Shown here in pieces: positions 1 through 7,496 of a stretch of 64,000 nt of DNA; within the stretch, counting starts at the first letter, position 1, and each line of letters starts with the position of its first letter. The notes below the pieces were generated by a model. It did no database searches, had not been told where the DNA came from, and saw nothing but the letters and a program-made list of their open reading frames with translations. The translations under genes were made by a program, and so were the position numbers. The stretch is from Shewanella algicola (GTDB lineage Bacteria; Pseudomonadota; Gammaproteobacteria; Enterobacterales; Shewanellaceae): contig NZ_BMQI01000008.1 of assembly GCF_014648035.1 (NCBI RefSeq), positions 1 through 64,000 of the forward strand. Reading direction: 5' to 3'.

Positions 1-336
1 TGTCTTGCCGTCTATCGCGATAAGTTGACCTTGCGTTATTTCATGCACGGCTTGCATCCACTTTATGAAACACAGCCTAAATTGCTCGGGGTCAATGCGT
101 GAGATGGTCCTCGCGATGGTGTCATCGACAGGGACACCATCACTTAAATATCCATGCTGTTGAAACCAATCAAGATGACCATCTGCGTAGTCACGGATCT
201 CGCTCCAGCCCTCGGCGCCTGCTATAACGCCACACAAGGTAACAAATAAAATATCTTCGAGAGGGTAAGTGATTTTAGCCGATTGACGAGTGTCGGTAAG
301 CTCACTGAAAAAGGTTGTGAAGGCTTCAAGGTACAT
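1..336 (-). CDS. ISAs1-family transposase, N-terminal part
   Basis: The reverse strand is open from an ATG at 336 to the window edge (112 codons). The protein starts MYLEAFTTFFSELTDTR and contains LEDILFVTLCGVIAGAEGW and the segment AIDGKT at its visible end. This is the layout of ISAs1 / H-repeat-associated DDE transposases, in which the Asp of the IDGK segment is the first catalytic residue. The rest of the enzyme lies outside the window, so intactness cannot be judged. The start is set by AGGAGA just upstream. It sits at the edge of an insertion sequence that interrupts the next gene. Confidence 0.85.
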   Translation of the reverse strand, partial: MYLEAFTTFFSELTDTRQSAKITYPLEDILFVTLCGVIAGAEGWSEIRDYADGHLDWFQQHGYLSDGVPVDDTIARTISRIDPEQFRLCFIKWMQAVHEITQGQLIAIDGKT

Positions 337-340
337 ATTT

Positions 341-360
341 TACTCTCCTAAAAGAGAGTA
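341..360 (-). promoter_or_regulatory. Hairpin enclosing the transposase ribosome binding site
   Basis: TACTCTC (341-347) and GAGAGTA (354-360) are perfect inverted repeats around a 6-base loop. On the transposase mRNA the AGGAGA ribosome binding site lies in the loop and 3' arm of this hairpin, 5 to 6 bases before the ATG at 336. Occlusion of the site, which would keep transposase translation low, is inferred from the geometry. Confidence 0.45.
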
Positions 361-425
361 TAAGATCACAGCTAAGCCAAGGCGTCAAACAGATTGTGTG
401 TCAATATCAGCAGCTCAAAAAACGT

Positions 426-836
426 TCACGATCTCACCCTGAATAAATAGGCTTGTTCTCGCTCAGGGGTTTTTACCATTGTTAAAATGGCATCGATATT
501 ATTTTGCTGTAGATTATTAACAATGTCTGGCCATTTATGCTCGTCATTAATGACAAACTCAATGCCTGTTTTATCACTAATCAAAGATAATATATCAATC
601 GCTAGGCCAACAAGTTGACCGTCTTCATTAAAATAACTATAAGGCGGGAAATAACCGTCGACCCCAATTTTAACCACCGGATGTTGAGACAACCATTGTT
701 GCTCTTGTGCAGTTAACACTGAAAGAGCATGAGTGTTTTCGTCGCGATTTTCTGCTATCAAAGGTTGCGGCAACAACAGCACCAACATCCCAAAGACAAA
801 CCATGTAAATGCATAAGTTTTGACTCTCAAAACCAT
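426..836 (-). pseudogene. Periplasmic solute-binding sensor domain, truncated by the IS
   Basis: The 136-residue remnant has a signal peptide (hydrophobic FTWFVFGMLVLLLP, then LIAEN) and the start of a type-3 extracellular solute-binding domain (VKIGVDGYFPPYSYFNEDGQLVG, then LAIDILSLISDKTG). Its last native residues are about TPEREQAYLF; the following RVRS and stop come from the insertion sequence. In Shewanella such N-termini often belong to membrane sensor kinases or diguanylate cyclases, but the output domain is gone here, so the original class is unknown. The fragment should not be functional. Confidence 0.75.
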
Positions 837-1227
837 AGTTAGCCGTACTCCATTGAATCTAAAACTGTAAAAAGTTGACCATACAAAAAGTAAAAATAAA
901 AAGGATCAAGTAAACAAAGACTCACTTTTGACGACGCTTATTATTCAAATAAAAACTCAATTACAAAGCAAAAATTAGTAAGCAGTAATATATATAGATT
1001 ATAAACGTAAATCAGTTGGTTAACTTGAAAATAAATCACTACCACACTTGTTTGAGTCATTATTGTGAGTCAATTCTCAAAAAAATTGTTTTTTATTAAT
1101 TCAAACAAACAGCTGTTTCGTTTTAGGTCGACTCTGTTTGTGAAATCCACAGGGTTATCACGAGTGTAAAGCTTGTAAATGCTTAGCAATAATTTATTCA
1201 TAAACTGACAATAACAAAGGTGGATTC
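837..1227. other. AT-rich intergenic region
   Basis: No convincing gene longer than 25 codons is visible. The left part must hold the promoter of the truncated sensor gene on the minus strand. A 12-bp palindrome AAACAGCTGTTT lies at 1107-1118 and resembles the core of PsrA-type operators, but nothing ties it to a target. The right part leads into the small ORF at 1228. Confidence 0.4.
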
Positions 1228-1299
1228 ATGGCGTTAGTGACAACATTGGCAGGCTTTATCGCTACTGTTATTTCAATGGGTTTATATTTTGCAAAGTAA
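1228..1299 (+). CDS. Possible 23-residue single-pass membrane peptide
   Basis: ATG at 1228 opens 23 codons ending in TAA. The peptide starts MALVTTLAGFIATVI and ends SMGLYFAK: one hydrophobic helix with a positively charged C-terminus. A good ribosome binding site, AAGGTGG, lies about 7 bases upstream and a strong hairpin follows at 1326-1358, so the unit looks like a free-standing small gene. I do not recognise the family. Small membrane peptides of this size often modulate membrane complexes, but nothing here identifies a partner. Confidence 0.45.
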   Translation: MALVTTLAGFIATVISMGLYFAK

Positions 1300-1325
1300 A
1301 ACGCATTTTTAGCTAATTCATCCTT

Positions 1326-1358
1326 AACCAACAGCCACACATGATGTGGTTGTTGGTT
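1326..1358 (+). terminator. Hairpin after the small ORF
   Basis: A 14-bp stem (1326-1339 with 1345-1358, one G-U pair) encloses the 5-base loop CATGA. The T-run that should follow is weak (TTCATCTCC), so it may be a stabilising 3' hairpin rather than an efficient terminator. Confidence 0.5.
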
Positions 1359-1392
1359 CATCTCCTAAAACCTAACTAACATAGATAATAAA

Positions 1393-1420
1393 TCGACAAT
1401 CGAGAACTTCCCTGTATAAT
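1393..1420 (+). promoter_or_regulatory. Sigma70-type promoter of ybiT
   Basis: TCGACA (1393-1398) and a perfect TATAAT (1415-1420) are separated by 16 bp, about 90 bp before the TTG start of the ABC-F gene. Confidence 0.55.
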
Positions 1421-1512
1421 CCGCGACCTTATGTCTTAAGCCCTATCAGTCTTATTTTCACAACGCTACTGTTTGTCGATAACGATGCTGTACCACTCTA
1501 TGGAAACTTGTT

Positions 1513-3111
1513 TTGATTTCTACCGCTAATATTACTATGCAGTTTGGCCCTGAGCCGTTGTTTGAAAACATTTCGGCGCAATTTGGCCATGGCAATCGTT
1601 ACGGCTTAATTGGCGCAAATGGTTGTGGTAAATCCACATTCATGAAAATTCTCAGTGGCGAGTTAGCCCCAACCTCTGGCAACGTATCCATCACGCCAGG
1701 TTTAAAAGTCGGTACATTAAGCCAAGACCAGTTCGCCTTTGAAAAATACAGCGTGGTTGATGCTGTGATCATGGGTGACGTTGCATTATGGAAAGTCAAA
1801 CAAGAGCGTGATTTCATTTATGCTAAAGCAGAAATGACCGATGAAGACGGCATGCGTGTGGGCGATCTTGAAAGCGAATTTGCTGAAATGGATGGCTATA
1901 CAGCAGAAAGCCGTGCAGGTGAAATCTTACTTGAAGCGGGTATTGAAGAATCATTTCACTTTGGCTTAATGCAACAAGTGGCCCCCGGTTGGAAATTGCG
2001 TGTGTTATTAGCACAAGCATTGTTTGCTAACCCAGATATCTTGTTACTAGACGAACCCACCAACAACTTGGACATTCATACCATTAGTTGGTTAGCAGAA
2101 GAGCTAAACAAGCGTAAGTGCACCATGATTATCATTTCGCACGACAGACACTTCTTGAACTCTGTGTGTACTCATATGGCCGACATCGACTACGGCGAAT
2201 TACGTATTTACCCAGGTAACTACGAATACTTCCTCGAGCAATCAAGCTTGATTCGTGAGCAGTTATTAGCCGGTAATGCTAAAAAGAGTGCTGAAATTGA
2301 CGAACTACAAGATTTCGTTAACCGTTTTGGTGCTAACGCATCTAAAGCAAAGCAAGCCAGTTCTCGCGCTAAAAAAATGGATAAAATTAAGCTTGATGAC
2401 GTTAAATCATCTAGCCGTATTACCCCATCAATTCGCTTTACCGAATCTAAAAAATTACACCGCCAAGCGCTCGTGTTAGAAGAATTAGGCCATGGTTTTG
2501 ATGAAGTGTTATTTGAACACGGCGACCTCATCCTTGAAGCTGGTTCTAAACTGGCGATTATCGGTGAAAACGGCGTGGGTAAAACCACCCTATTACGTTG
2601 TTTAGTAAACGAACTTCAACATAATCACGGCCGCATTAAATGGTCTGAAAACGCCGCCATTGGTTATTGCCCGCAAGACAGCAGCGCCGACTTCGACAAT
2701 GACATGACATTATTTGATTGGATGTCACTGTGGCGCACCCCCAAACACAATGATTTAATGGTCCGTGGCATGCTAGGCCGTTTATTATTTACCGAAGATG
2801 ACGCCAACAAAAAAGTGCGTAATTGTTCAGGTGGTGAGAAAAACCGTTTATTATTTGGTAAGTTAATGATGATGGACATTAACGTACTGGTAATGGACGA
2901 ACCCACAAACCACATGGACATGGAAGCGATTGAAGCATTAAATCAAGCCTTGAAATTATTTGAAGGCACTTTGATTTTTGTTAGTCACGACCGCGAGTTT
3001 GTATCATCACTCGCAAATCGAATCATTGATTTAAAAGACAAAAAGCTGATTAACTTCCAAGGTACTTATGATGAATATCTTGCAAGCCAGGCAGAAGCCG
3101 AAAGCAAGTAA
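1513..3111 (+). CDS. ybiT: ABC-F family ATPase YbiT
   Basis: This is a 532-residue soluble protein with two ABC ATPase domains and no membrane segment, the ABC-F design of translation factors that bind the ribosomal E site. Walker A motifs are GANGCGKST (about residue 36) and GENGVGKTT; Walker B motifs are [11 protein letters not shown] and [11 protein letters not shown]. The first signature motif is degenerate (VAPGWKLR) and the second reads CSGGEKN, as remembered for the YbiT branch, whose N-terminus ([16 protein letters not shown]) also matches. The start is TTG at 1513; the ATG at 1500 is out of frame. A promoter lies upstream and a terminator downstream, so it is probably transcribed alone. 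Confidence 0.93.
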   Translation: MISTANITMQFGPEPLFENISAQFGHGNRYGLIGANGCGKSTFMKILSGELAPTSGNVSITPGLKVGTLSQDQFAFEKYSVVDAVIMGDVALWKVKQERDFIYAKAEMTDEDGMRVGDLESEFAEMDGYTAESRAGEILLEAGIEESFHFGLMQQVAPGWKLRVLLAQALFANPDILLLDEPTNNLDIHTISWLAEELNKRKCTMIIISHDRHFLNSVCTHMADIDYGELRIYPGNYEYFLEQSSLIREQLLAGNAKKSAEIDELQDFVNRFGANASKAKQASSRAKKMDKIKLDDVKSSSRITPSIRFTESKKLHRQALVLEELGHGFDEVLFEHGDLILEAGSKLAIIGENGVGKTTLLRCLVNELQHNHGRIKWSENAAIGYCPQDSSADFDNDMTLFDWMSLWRTPKHNDLMVRGMLGRLLFTEDDANKKVRNCSGGEKNRLLFGKLMMMDINVLVMDEPTNHMDMEAIEALNQALKLFEGTLIFVSHDREFVSSLANRIIDLKDKKLINFQGTYDEYLASQAEAESK

Positions 3112-3164
3112 TAACATTAACAACGGTTAATGAGCTTGCGGTTCATCGCAGTTAGCGATGTAAT

Positions 3165-3210
3165 AAAGGCCTTTATTGATGGCGAACTTAAGCCGCAATA
3201 GAGGCCTTTT
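3165..3210 (+). terminator. Terminator of ybiT
   Basis: AAAGGCCTTTATTG pairs with CAATAGAGGCCTTT (one G-U pair), with GGC and GCC pairing further in, followed by TTTTACTTTT. Confidence 0.8.
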
Positions 3211-3321
3211 ACTTTTAGGCTGTTTCAGCTAAGCCGTTTAAATAGACTGTTTAGCAACAAGATAAAGATGTTACATCGACTTATTACACTCATATTAACG
3301 GACTAACAAAGCGAACTTATC

Positions 3322-5562
3322 ATGACGAGAAAAATCGAATTACTGGCACCCGGTGGAGACGTCGATGCAATCAAAGCAGCAATCATAGCCGGCGCCAACG
3401 CGGTATATTGCGGCCTAGATACCTTCAACGCCCGTAACCGAGCGGCTAACCTGTCGTTCGATGACTTAATTGGTGTGATTGCCCTAGCCCATCAATACCA
3501 ATGTGAAGTCTTCTTAACCATGAATATTGTCATTCTGGAAAACGAAGTGTCCACGTTAGTTAAGTTGCTTAATCAACTGGTTAATACCGGTATCGACGGC
3601 ATCATAGTACAAGATTTAGGGCTGTTTAATCTGGTCAGCAAGCATTTCCCATCGTTAGCCATTCATGCCTCTACTCAGCTAACCACTCACAATGAAGGCC
3701 AAATTGGTTTCTTGGCCAAAATTGGCGCAACGCGAGTCAACTTATCGCGCGAGTTAAACCTAGGCGAAATTAAAAGCTTAACGAGCCTGGCACACGATCA
3801 CGATGTATTAACAGAAGTGTTTGTGCACGGCGCCTTGTGTATTGCCTTCTCTGGCCAGTGTTATTCAAGCTCAGTAAGTGTTGGTAACTCAGGTAACCGC
3901 GGGCGCTGTAGCCAGGCCTGTCGTGACGAATATGAAATCACCGCAGCAGGTAATAAGTTTCCGCTAAATTTAAAAGACAATTCAGCCTATTTTGATTTAC
4001 CCGAATTAGTCGATGCTGGGGTTGATTCGTTAAAAATTGAAGGCCGTATTAAAGGCGCGCAATACGTCCACACAGTGGTAGACACTTGGCGCAAGCAAAT
4101 TGATCAGTTTGTCGACACTGGCAAATTATTGGCTGACGACTCAAACCTATATAAAGTGTTTAACCGCGATTTTACCAACTCATTTTTAAAAGGTAATCTC
4201 ACCAAAGATATGTTTATCGACAACCCGCGCGATAACAGCTTTAAACATGCCAACGACGTCAACAATGCTATTTCTGTGGTGCAAATCCAAGAAGCACAAC
4301 ACACATTATCAACGGCTAAAGATGCCATTGTTGAATTAGTCGCCGAAAAAATTAATCATTTAAACATCGAAAAACCGTCTTTAACCCTGGCATTTGCGGG
4401 TAAAGCGGGCCAAACATTGTCAATCACGGTCACCACGCCAGAGCAACATTTTGTGCTTGAATCAAGCTCAACGCTCACCCAAGCGACGGAGTCATTTATT
4501 GATGAGGCAGCAATTGAAAAACGCTTTAAGAGTTTAAAAAGCACGGGTTATCAGTTACAGCCGTTTAATTTCGATAACCTAGATACCGAGTTAACCCTGC
4601 CGTTTAGTCAACTTACCCAACTTAAAAACCAATTATTACTGCAACTTACACAGCGAGAATACATTGGCGCTGTGACATTACCTAAGTTAGTTAAGCACCC
4701 AAAAGTGACCGAAACACCAAGCTTATCATTGCTAATAAGCGATGAAAAAGACGTTAACTTATGCGATGTTACCAATGCCGACATTTACTTTAAGCTGCCA
4801 GAAAGCTTTAAGAAAAACGACAACAAATACATCGACATATTTTTGCGTAATCCAAGACTCATTCCGTGGTTTCCTGCGGTATTGATTGGTAAAGACTATA
4901 TAGAAGCAGTACGACTGCTAGAAGCAGTAAAACCTGCACGTATTGTCAGTAATAATACCGGTGTCGCATTTAAAGCCTATGAAATGGGCATAGACTGGAT
5001 AGCAGGTCCGTTTTTAAACACCACCAACTCATACGCGTTAATGACACTGCAAGAGCAGTTAAATTGCGCAGGTGCGTTTATTTCTAACGAGATTAATCGT
5101 AATCAAATTAGAAACATCAGCAGACCAAAAAACTTTAAACTGCTGTATAGCATTTATCATCCCATTTTGATGATGACCAGCCGCCAATGCTTTTTCCAAC
5201 AAACGGTGGGTTGTAATAAACCCAGTATTGAAGATGGTTGCATGCTTAAATGCGAAAAAGCCACCACCATTACCAACGTAAAAGGCATCTCGTTTGCAGT
5301 CGACAAGCAAAAAGGTGGCTACCCGAGCATTTATAACCATGAGCAGTTTTTAAATATCGAAGCCGTAGAAGACTTATCACACTTATTTGACGAGTTCTTT
5401 ATCGACTTAACCGATATTGGTTCAGGCTCAAAAGCTGAAATTGACAAAGTGCAATTGGTTAACCATTTTGAAAACGTACTAAAAGGCCTAAACGAAGCCA
5501 AAGTTCAACTAAACCAATTGGTGACCGTGTCGACCAATGCGCAATACCAACAAGGATTATAA
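3322..5562 (+). CDS. U32 peptidase-family protein, RlhA-like
   Basis: The 746-residue protein begins IELLAPGGDVDAIKAAI and carries the U32 signature FVHGALCIAFSGQCYSSS with cysteines 173, 180, 196 and 200 (CSQAC), the set that binds an iron-sulfur cluster in U32 enzymes. Despite the peptidase name, characterised bacterial members (RlhA, TrhP, UbiU/V) hydroxylate RNA or ubiquinone precursors. The nearest E. coli relative by memory is RlhA (YdcP), which makes 5-hydroxycytidine in 23S rRNA, but this protein is about 90 residues longer. A second cysteine-rich patch (RQCFFQQTVGC, then GCMLKC) lies near residue 620-650. The substrate is not proven, so no symbol is given. Confidence 0.8.
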   Translation: MTRKIELLAPGGDVDAIKAAIIAGANAVYCGLDTFNARNRAANLSFDDLIGVIALAHQYQCEVFLTMNIVILENEVSTLVKLLNQLVNTGIDGIIVQDLGLFNLVSKHFPSLAIHASTQLTTHNEGQIGFLAKIGATRVNLSRELNLGEIKSLTSLAHDHDVLTEVFVHGALCIAFSGQCYSSSVSVGNSGNRGRCSQACRDEYEITAAGNKFPLNLKDNSAYFDLPELVDAGVDSLKIEGRIKGAQYVHTVVDTWRKQIDQFVDTGKLLADDSNLYKVFNRDFTNSFLKGNLTKDMFIDNPRDNSFKHANDVNNAISVVQIQEAQHTLSTAKDAIVELVAEKINHLNIEKPSLTLAFAGKAGQTLSITVTTPEQHFVLESSSTLTQATESFIDEAAIEKRFKSLKSTGYQLQPFNFDNLDTELTLPFSQLTQLKNQLLLQLTQREYIGAVTLPKLVKHPKVTETPSLSLLISDEKDVNLCDVTNADIYFKLPESFKKNDNKYIDIFLRNPRLIPWFPAVLIGKDYIEAVRLLEAVKPARIVSNNTGVAFKAYEMGIDWIAGPFLNTTNSYALMTLQEQLNCAGAFISNEINRNQIRNISRPKNFKLLYSIYHPILMMTSRQCFFQQTVGCNKPSIEDGCMLKCEKATTITNVKGISFAVDKQKGGYPSIYNHEQFLNIEAVEDLSHLFDEFFIDLTDIGSGSKAEIDKVQLVNHFENVLKGLNEAKVQLNQLVTVSTNAQYQQGL

Positions 5563-5582
5563 AGCCAACCGCTTTTAGCTGA

Positions 5583-5630
5583 CCCATTGACACAGTCGTA
5601 ACGATAACAAGAATGTGCTGAGTCAATGGG
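5583..5630 (+). terminator. Hairpin after the U32 gene
   Basis: CCCATTGACACAG (5583-5595) pairs with CTGAGTCAATGGG (5618-5630) with one mismatch and a 22-base loop. No good T-run follows, so its role as terminator is uncertain. Confidence 0.4.
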
Positions 5631-5734
5631 AACAGTGATACGTTTGAGTTAATGTGAGTTTCAATTTTAATCAATCACTTAACATCACAGCGTAAAGAGC
5701 AAAACGTTATAGTTAATACAATAGAAGTAACGAT

Positions 5735-6088
5735 ATGAATAATGACATCGAAATAGTCGATCTACTCCGAGAGCGTATTCCCTCTTTTGAATGCAAACCC
5801 GGTTGCCATGATTGCTGCGGGCCTGTCACCACCTCATCTGCTGAAATGGCCAGGCTACCGGTTAAAACCGACGCAGAACATGACGCGGCATTAGCTGAAT
5901 GGAATTGTGTTCATTTAGGCCCAAATGGTTGCGAAGTCTATGAACAGCGGCCACTTATTTGCCGACTGTTTGGCACCACACCTCGTATGCCATGCCCTGA
6001 AGATCGCGCACCAGACAAAATGATCGACACTAAAACAGAACAGCAAATCCATCATTACATAGCCAACACTCGTCAAGTATTGGTGTAG
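5735..6088 (+). CDS. YkgJ family cysteine-cluster protein
   Basis: The 117-residue cytoplasmic protein has the CxxxCxxC cluster (CKPGCHDCCG, residues about 20-29) and later cysteines in GCEVYEQRPLICRLFG and PCPED. This is the pattern of the YkgJ / UPF0153 zinc- or iron-chelating family, whose role is unknown. It stands alone, about 170 bp after the U32 gene. Metal binding is inferred from the cysteines only. Confidence 0.82.
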   Translation: MNNDIEIVDLLRERIPSFECKPGCHDCCGPVTTSSAEMARLPVKTDAEHDAALAEWNCVHLGPNGCEVYEQRPLICRLFGTTPRMPCPEDRAPDKMIDTKTEQQIHHYIANTRQVLV

Positions 6089-6209
6089 CATTTATGTAGT
6101 GATGTGGATTACAAAAGGTGCTGATAGAAATTGCTTTAGCTAGATCCAATAAACTCAATACTCGTATGCCGATTGAAAAGTGAATGCCAACAATAAGAGA
6201 ACACTTCAG

Positions 6210-6884
6210 ATGACATTACCTGTGCTCTACTCATTACGAAACTGCCCTTACGCAATGCGGGCAAGGTTGGCAATTTACGCATCGGGTCAACAAGTGCATA
6301 TACGTGACCTAGTATTAAGCAACAAACCTGCAGAATTACTGGCCGTATCGCCTAAAGCCACCGTGCCAGTATTAGTGATCAAGGCCAATGCAGCTTTAAG
6401 CCATGACCATGTTATTGACGAAAGTCTCGCAATTATGCAGTGGGCTTTTTCGCAAACCGATCCTAATGATTATCTGCACAGCCAATCAGCTACCGCACTG
6501 CCGCAAATGCTCGCAATCATTACTCAATTTGACACTGAGTTTAAAGGATTGCTTGAACAATACCGCTGTGCCAAGCGTTACCATGAGCCAAGCCTCACTC
6601 AACACCGACAAGCCTGTGAGCAATACCTTGGCGATCTCGAGCGACGATTAACTCAACATCACTATTTAATGTCAAACAACCCTAGCTTGGTCGATTTAGC
6701 CTTAATGCCGTTTATCCGTCAGTTTGCTCGAGTTGAACGTCAATGGTATCTGCAAGCGCCCTACCCAAAGTTGCGCCAATGGCTTAACCACTACTTACAA
6801 AGCAAAATGTTCACTAAGGTCATGGCGCAATATCCATTATGGCTAGAAACAAAACAAGACTACATATTTGGTCACAGCCAATAA
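6210..6884 (+). CDS. Glutathione S-transferase-like protein
   Basis: The 224-residue protein has a thioredoxin-fold N-domain (LYSLRNCPYAMRARLA, with a CPYA redox-type motif, then the cis-Pro segment KATVPVL and DESLAIMQW) and an all-helical C-domain (NPSLVDLALMPFIRQFARV). This is the glutathione S-transferase layout. The ATG at 6210 is preferred because AAGAGA lies 8 bases upstream; a GTG at 6180 would add ten uncharacteristic residues. The cysteine in the active-site loop suggests a glutathione-disulfide or deglutathionylating type, but the substrate is unknown. Confidence 0.82.
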   Translation: MTLPVLYSLRNCPYAMRARLAIYASGQQVHIRDLVLSNKPAELLAVSPKATVPVLVIKANAALSHDHVIDESLAIMQWAFSQTDPNDYLHSQSATALPQMLAIITQFDTEFKGLLEQYRCAKRYHEPSLTQHRQACEQYLGDLERRLTQHHYLMSNNPSLVDLALMPFIRQFARVERQWYLQAPYPKLRQWLNHYLQSKMFTKVMAQYPLWLETKQDYIFGHSQ

Positions 6885-7357
6885 CCGATGCTTGTCGCTT
6901 TTGCAGCTGATTATCACACTTGCAGCGACCCTATTACCACAACGCCTGCTCTAGCTTGCCCTCATTTCAATAGCCCCAAAATATTCCACACAAATAAAAG
7001 TGCATATACATTACCTAAATAGCCTGCAAATCATACACATTTAGCGCCCCTTAAATGTTATCAACCCAACTTGAGTCACTGTAATTAAAACAAACATCAA
7101 TTTACACAGTGTTAATTGCCCGCCGCAAATGCTTTGTGACAGTGAAAACCTGCAAAGGTAATACCAATAACTTAAACGCGGTTAACCAAAACCATTACCA
7201 CGGTATTGGTATTAAAATTAACAAATGTAGGTAATTCGTTAATGTAATCTGGGATTGTGTTTTTCGATTACCGATAAATAACTACCCAATTAGGGTTAAA
7301 CCGCCCTGCTAACCCCTGTGGTAGCGCCTCATAGCACAAATGACCACAACATAGACC
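6885..7357. other. Intergenic region before the TonB receptor
   Basis: No gene is visible. The region holds an 11-bp perfect inverted repeat (listed separately) and leads into the regulated promoter of the TonB-dependent receptor. Confidence 0.5.
7159..7214. repeat. Inverted repeat around a 34-bp spacer
   Basis: TAATACCAATA (7159-7169) and TATTGGTATTA (7204-7214) are perfect inverted repeats. Similar TTGGTAT ends occur at another element in this window (near 22855), so this may be a small dispersed repeat. A role in the receptor promoter is also possible. Confidence 0.4.
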
Positions 7358-7370
7358 TTGGTATGACAAT
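7358..7370 (+). promoter_or_regulatory. Upstream operator-like copy, TonB-receptor promoter
   Basis: TTGGTATGACAAT is the exact reverse complement of 7461-7473. Each copy is itself partly palindromic (TTGnnATnnCAA), as expected for a GntR- or LacI-type dimer site. It lies upstream of the likely promoter. Confidence 0.5.
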
Positions 7371-7392
7371 GTTAATAATTTGGTAATATAGA

Positions 7393-7420
7393 TTGCATTC
7401 ACCAACATCGTGTTATATAA
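7393..7420 (+). promoter_or_regulatory. Likely promoter of the TonB-dependent receptor
   Basis: TTGCAT (7393-7398) and TATATA (7415-7420), 16 bp apart, lie between the two operator-like copies. Other -10-like AT-rich words nearby make the exact choice uncertain. Confidence 0.4.
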
Positions 7421-7460
7421 ATGTTGCTGTTGAATAAAACAACAACAATTGGTAGACCGG

Positions 7461-7473
7461 ATTGTCATACCAA
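7461..7473 (+). promoter_or_regulatory. Downstream operator-like copy, TonB-receptor leader
   Basis: ATTGTCATACCAA is the perfect inverted copy of 7358-7370 and lies in the expected 5' leader, 24 bp before the receptor start. Two copies 90 bp apart around a promoter would suit repression by looping or by blocking elongation. Confidence 0.5.
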
Positions 7474-7496
7474 ATCCAAATTCTTTGGGGGGAATT

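Larger units (their letters stand above)
1..441. mobile_element. ISAs1-family insertion sequence, one end
   Basis: This is the transposase-start side of an insertion sequence. The boundary is placed at about 441, where the interrupted solute-binding-protein frame (ending LF) runs into unrelated sequence; read on the minus strand the element would begin CAGGGTGAGATCGTGAACG. The far end lies left of the window, so neither the terminal inverted repeat nor the target duplication could be confirmed. Boundary uncertainty is a few bases. Confidence 0.6.

Noticed and set aside
1107..1118. PsrA site before the small ORF
   Set aside because: Only the AAACAGCTGTTT core fits; the outer bases do not, and no fatty-acid gene is near.
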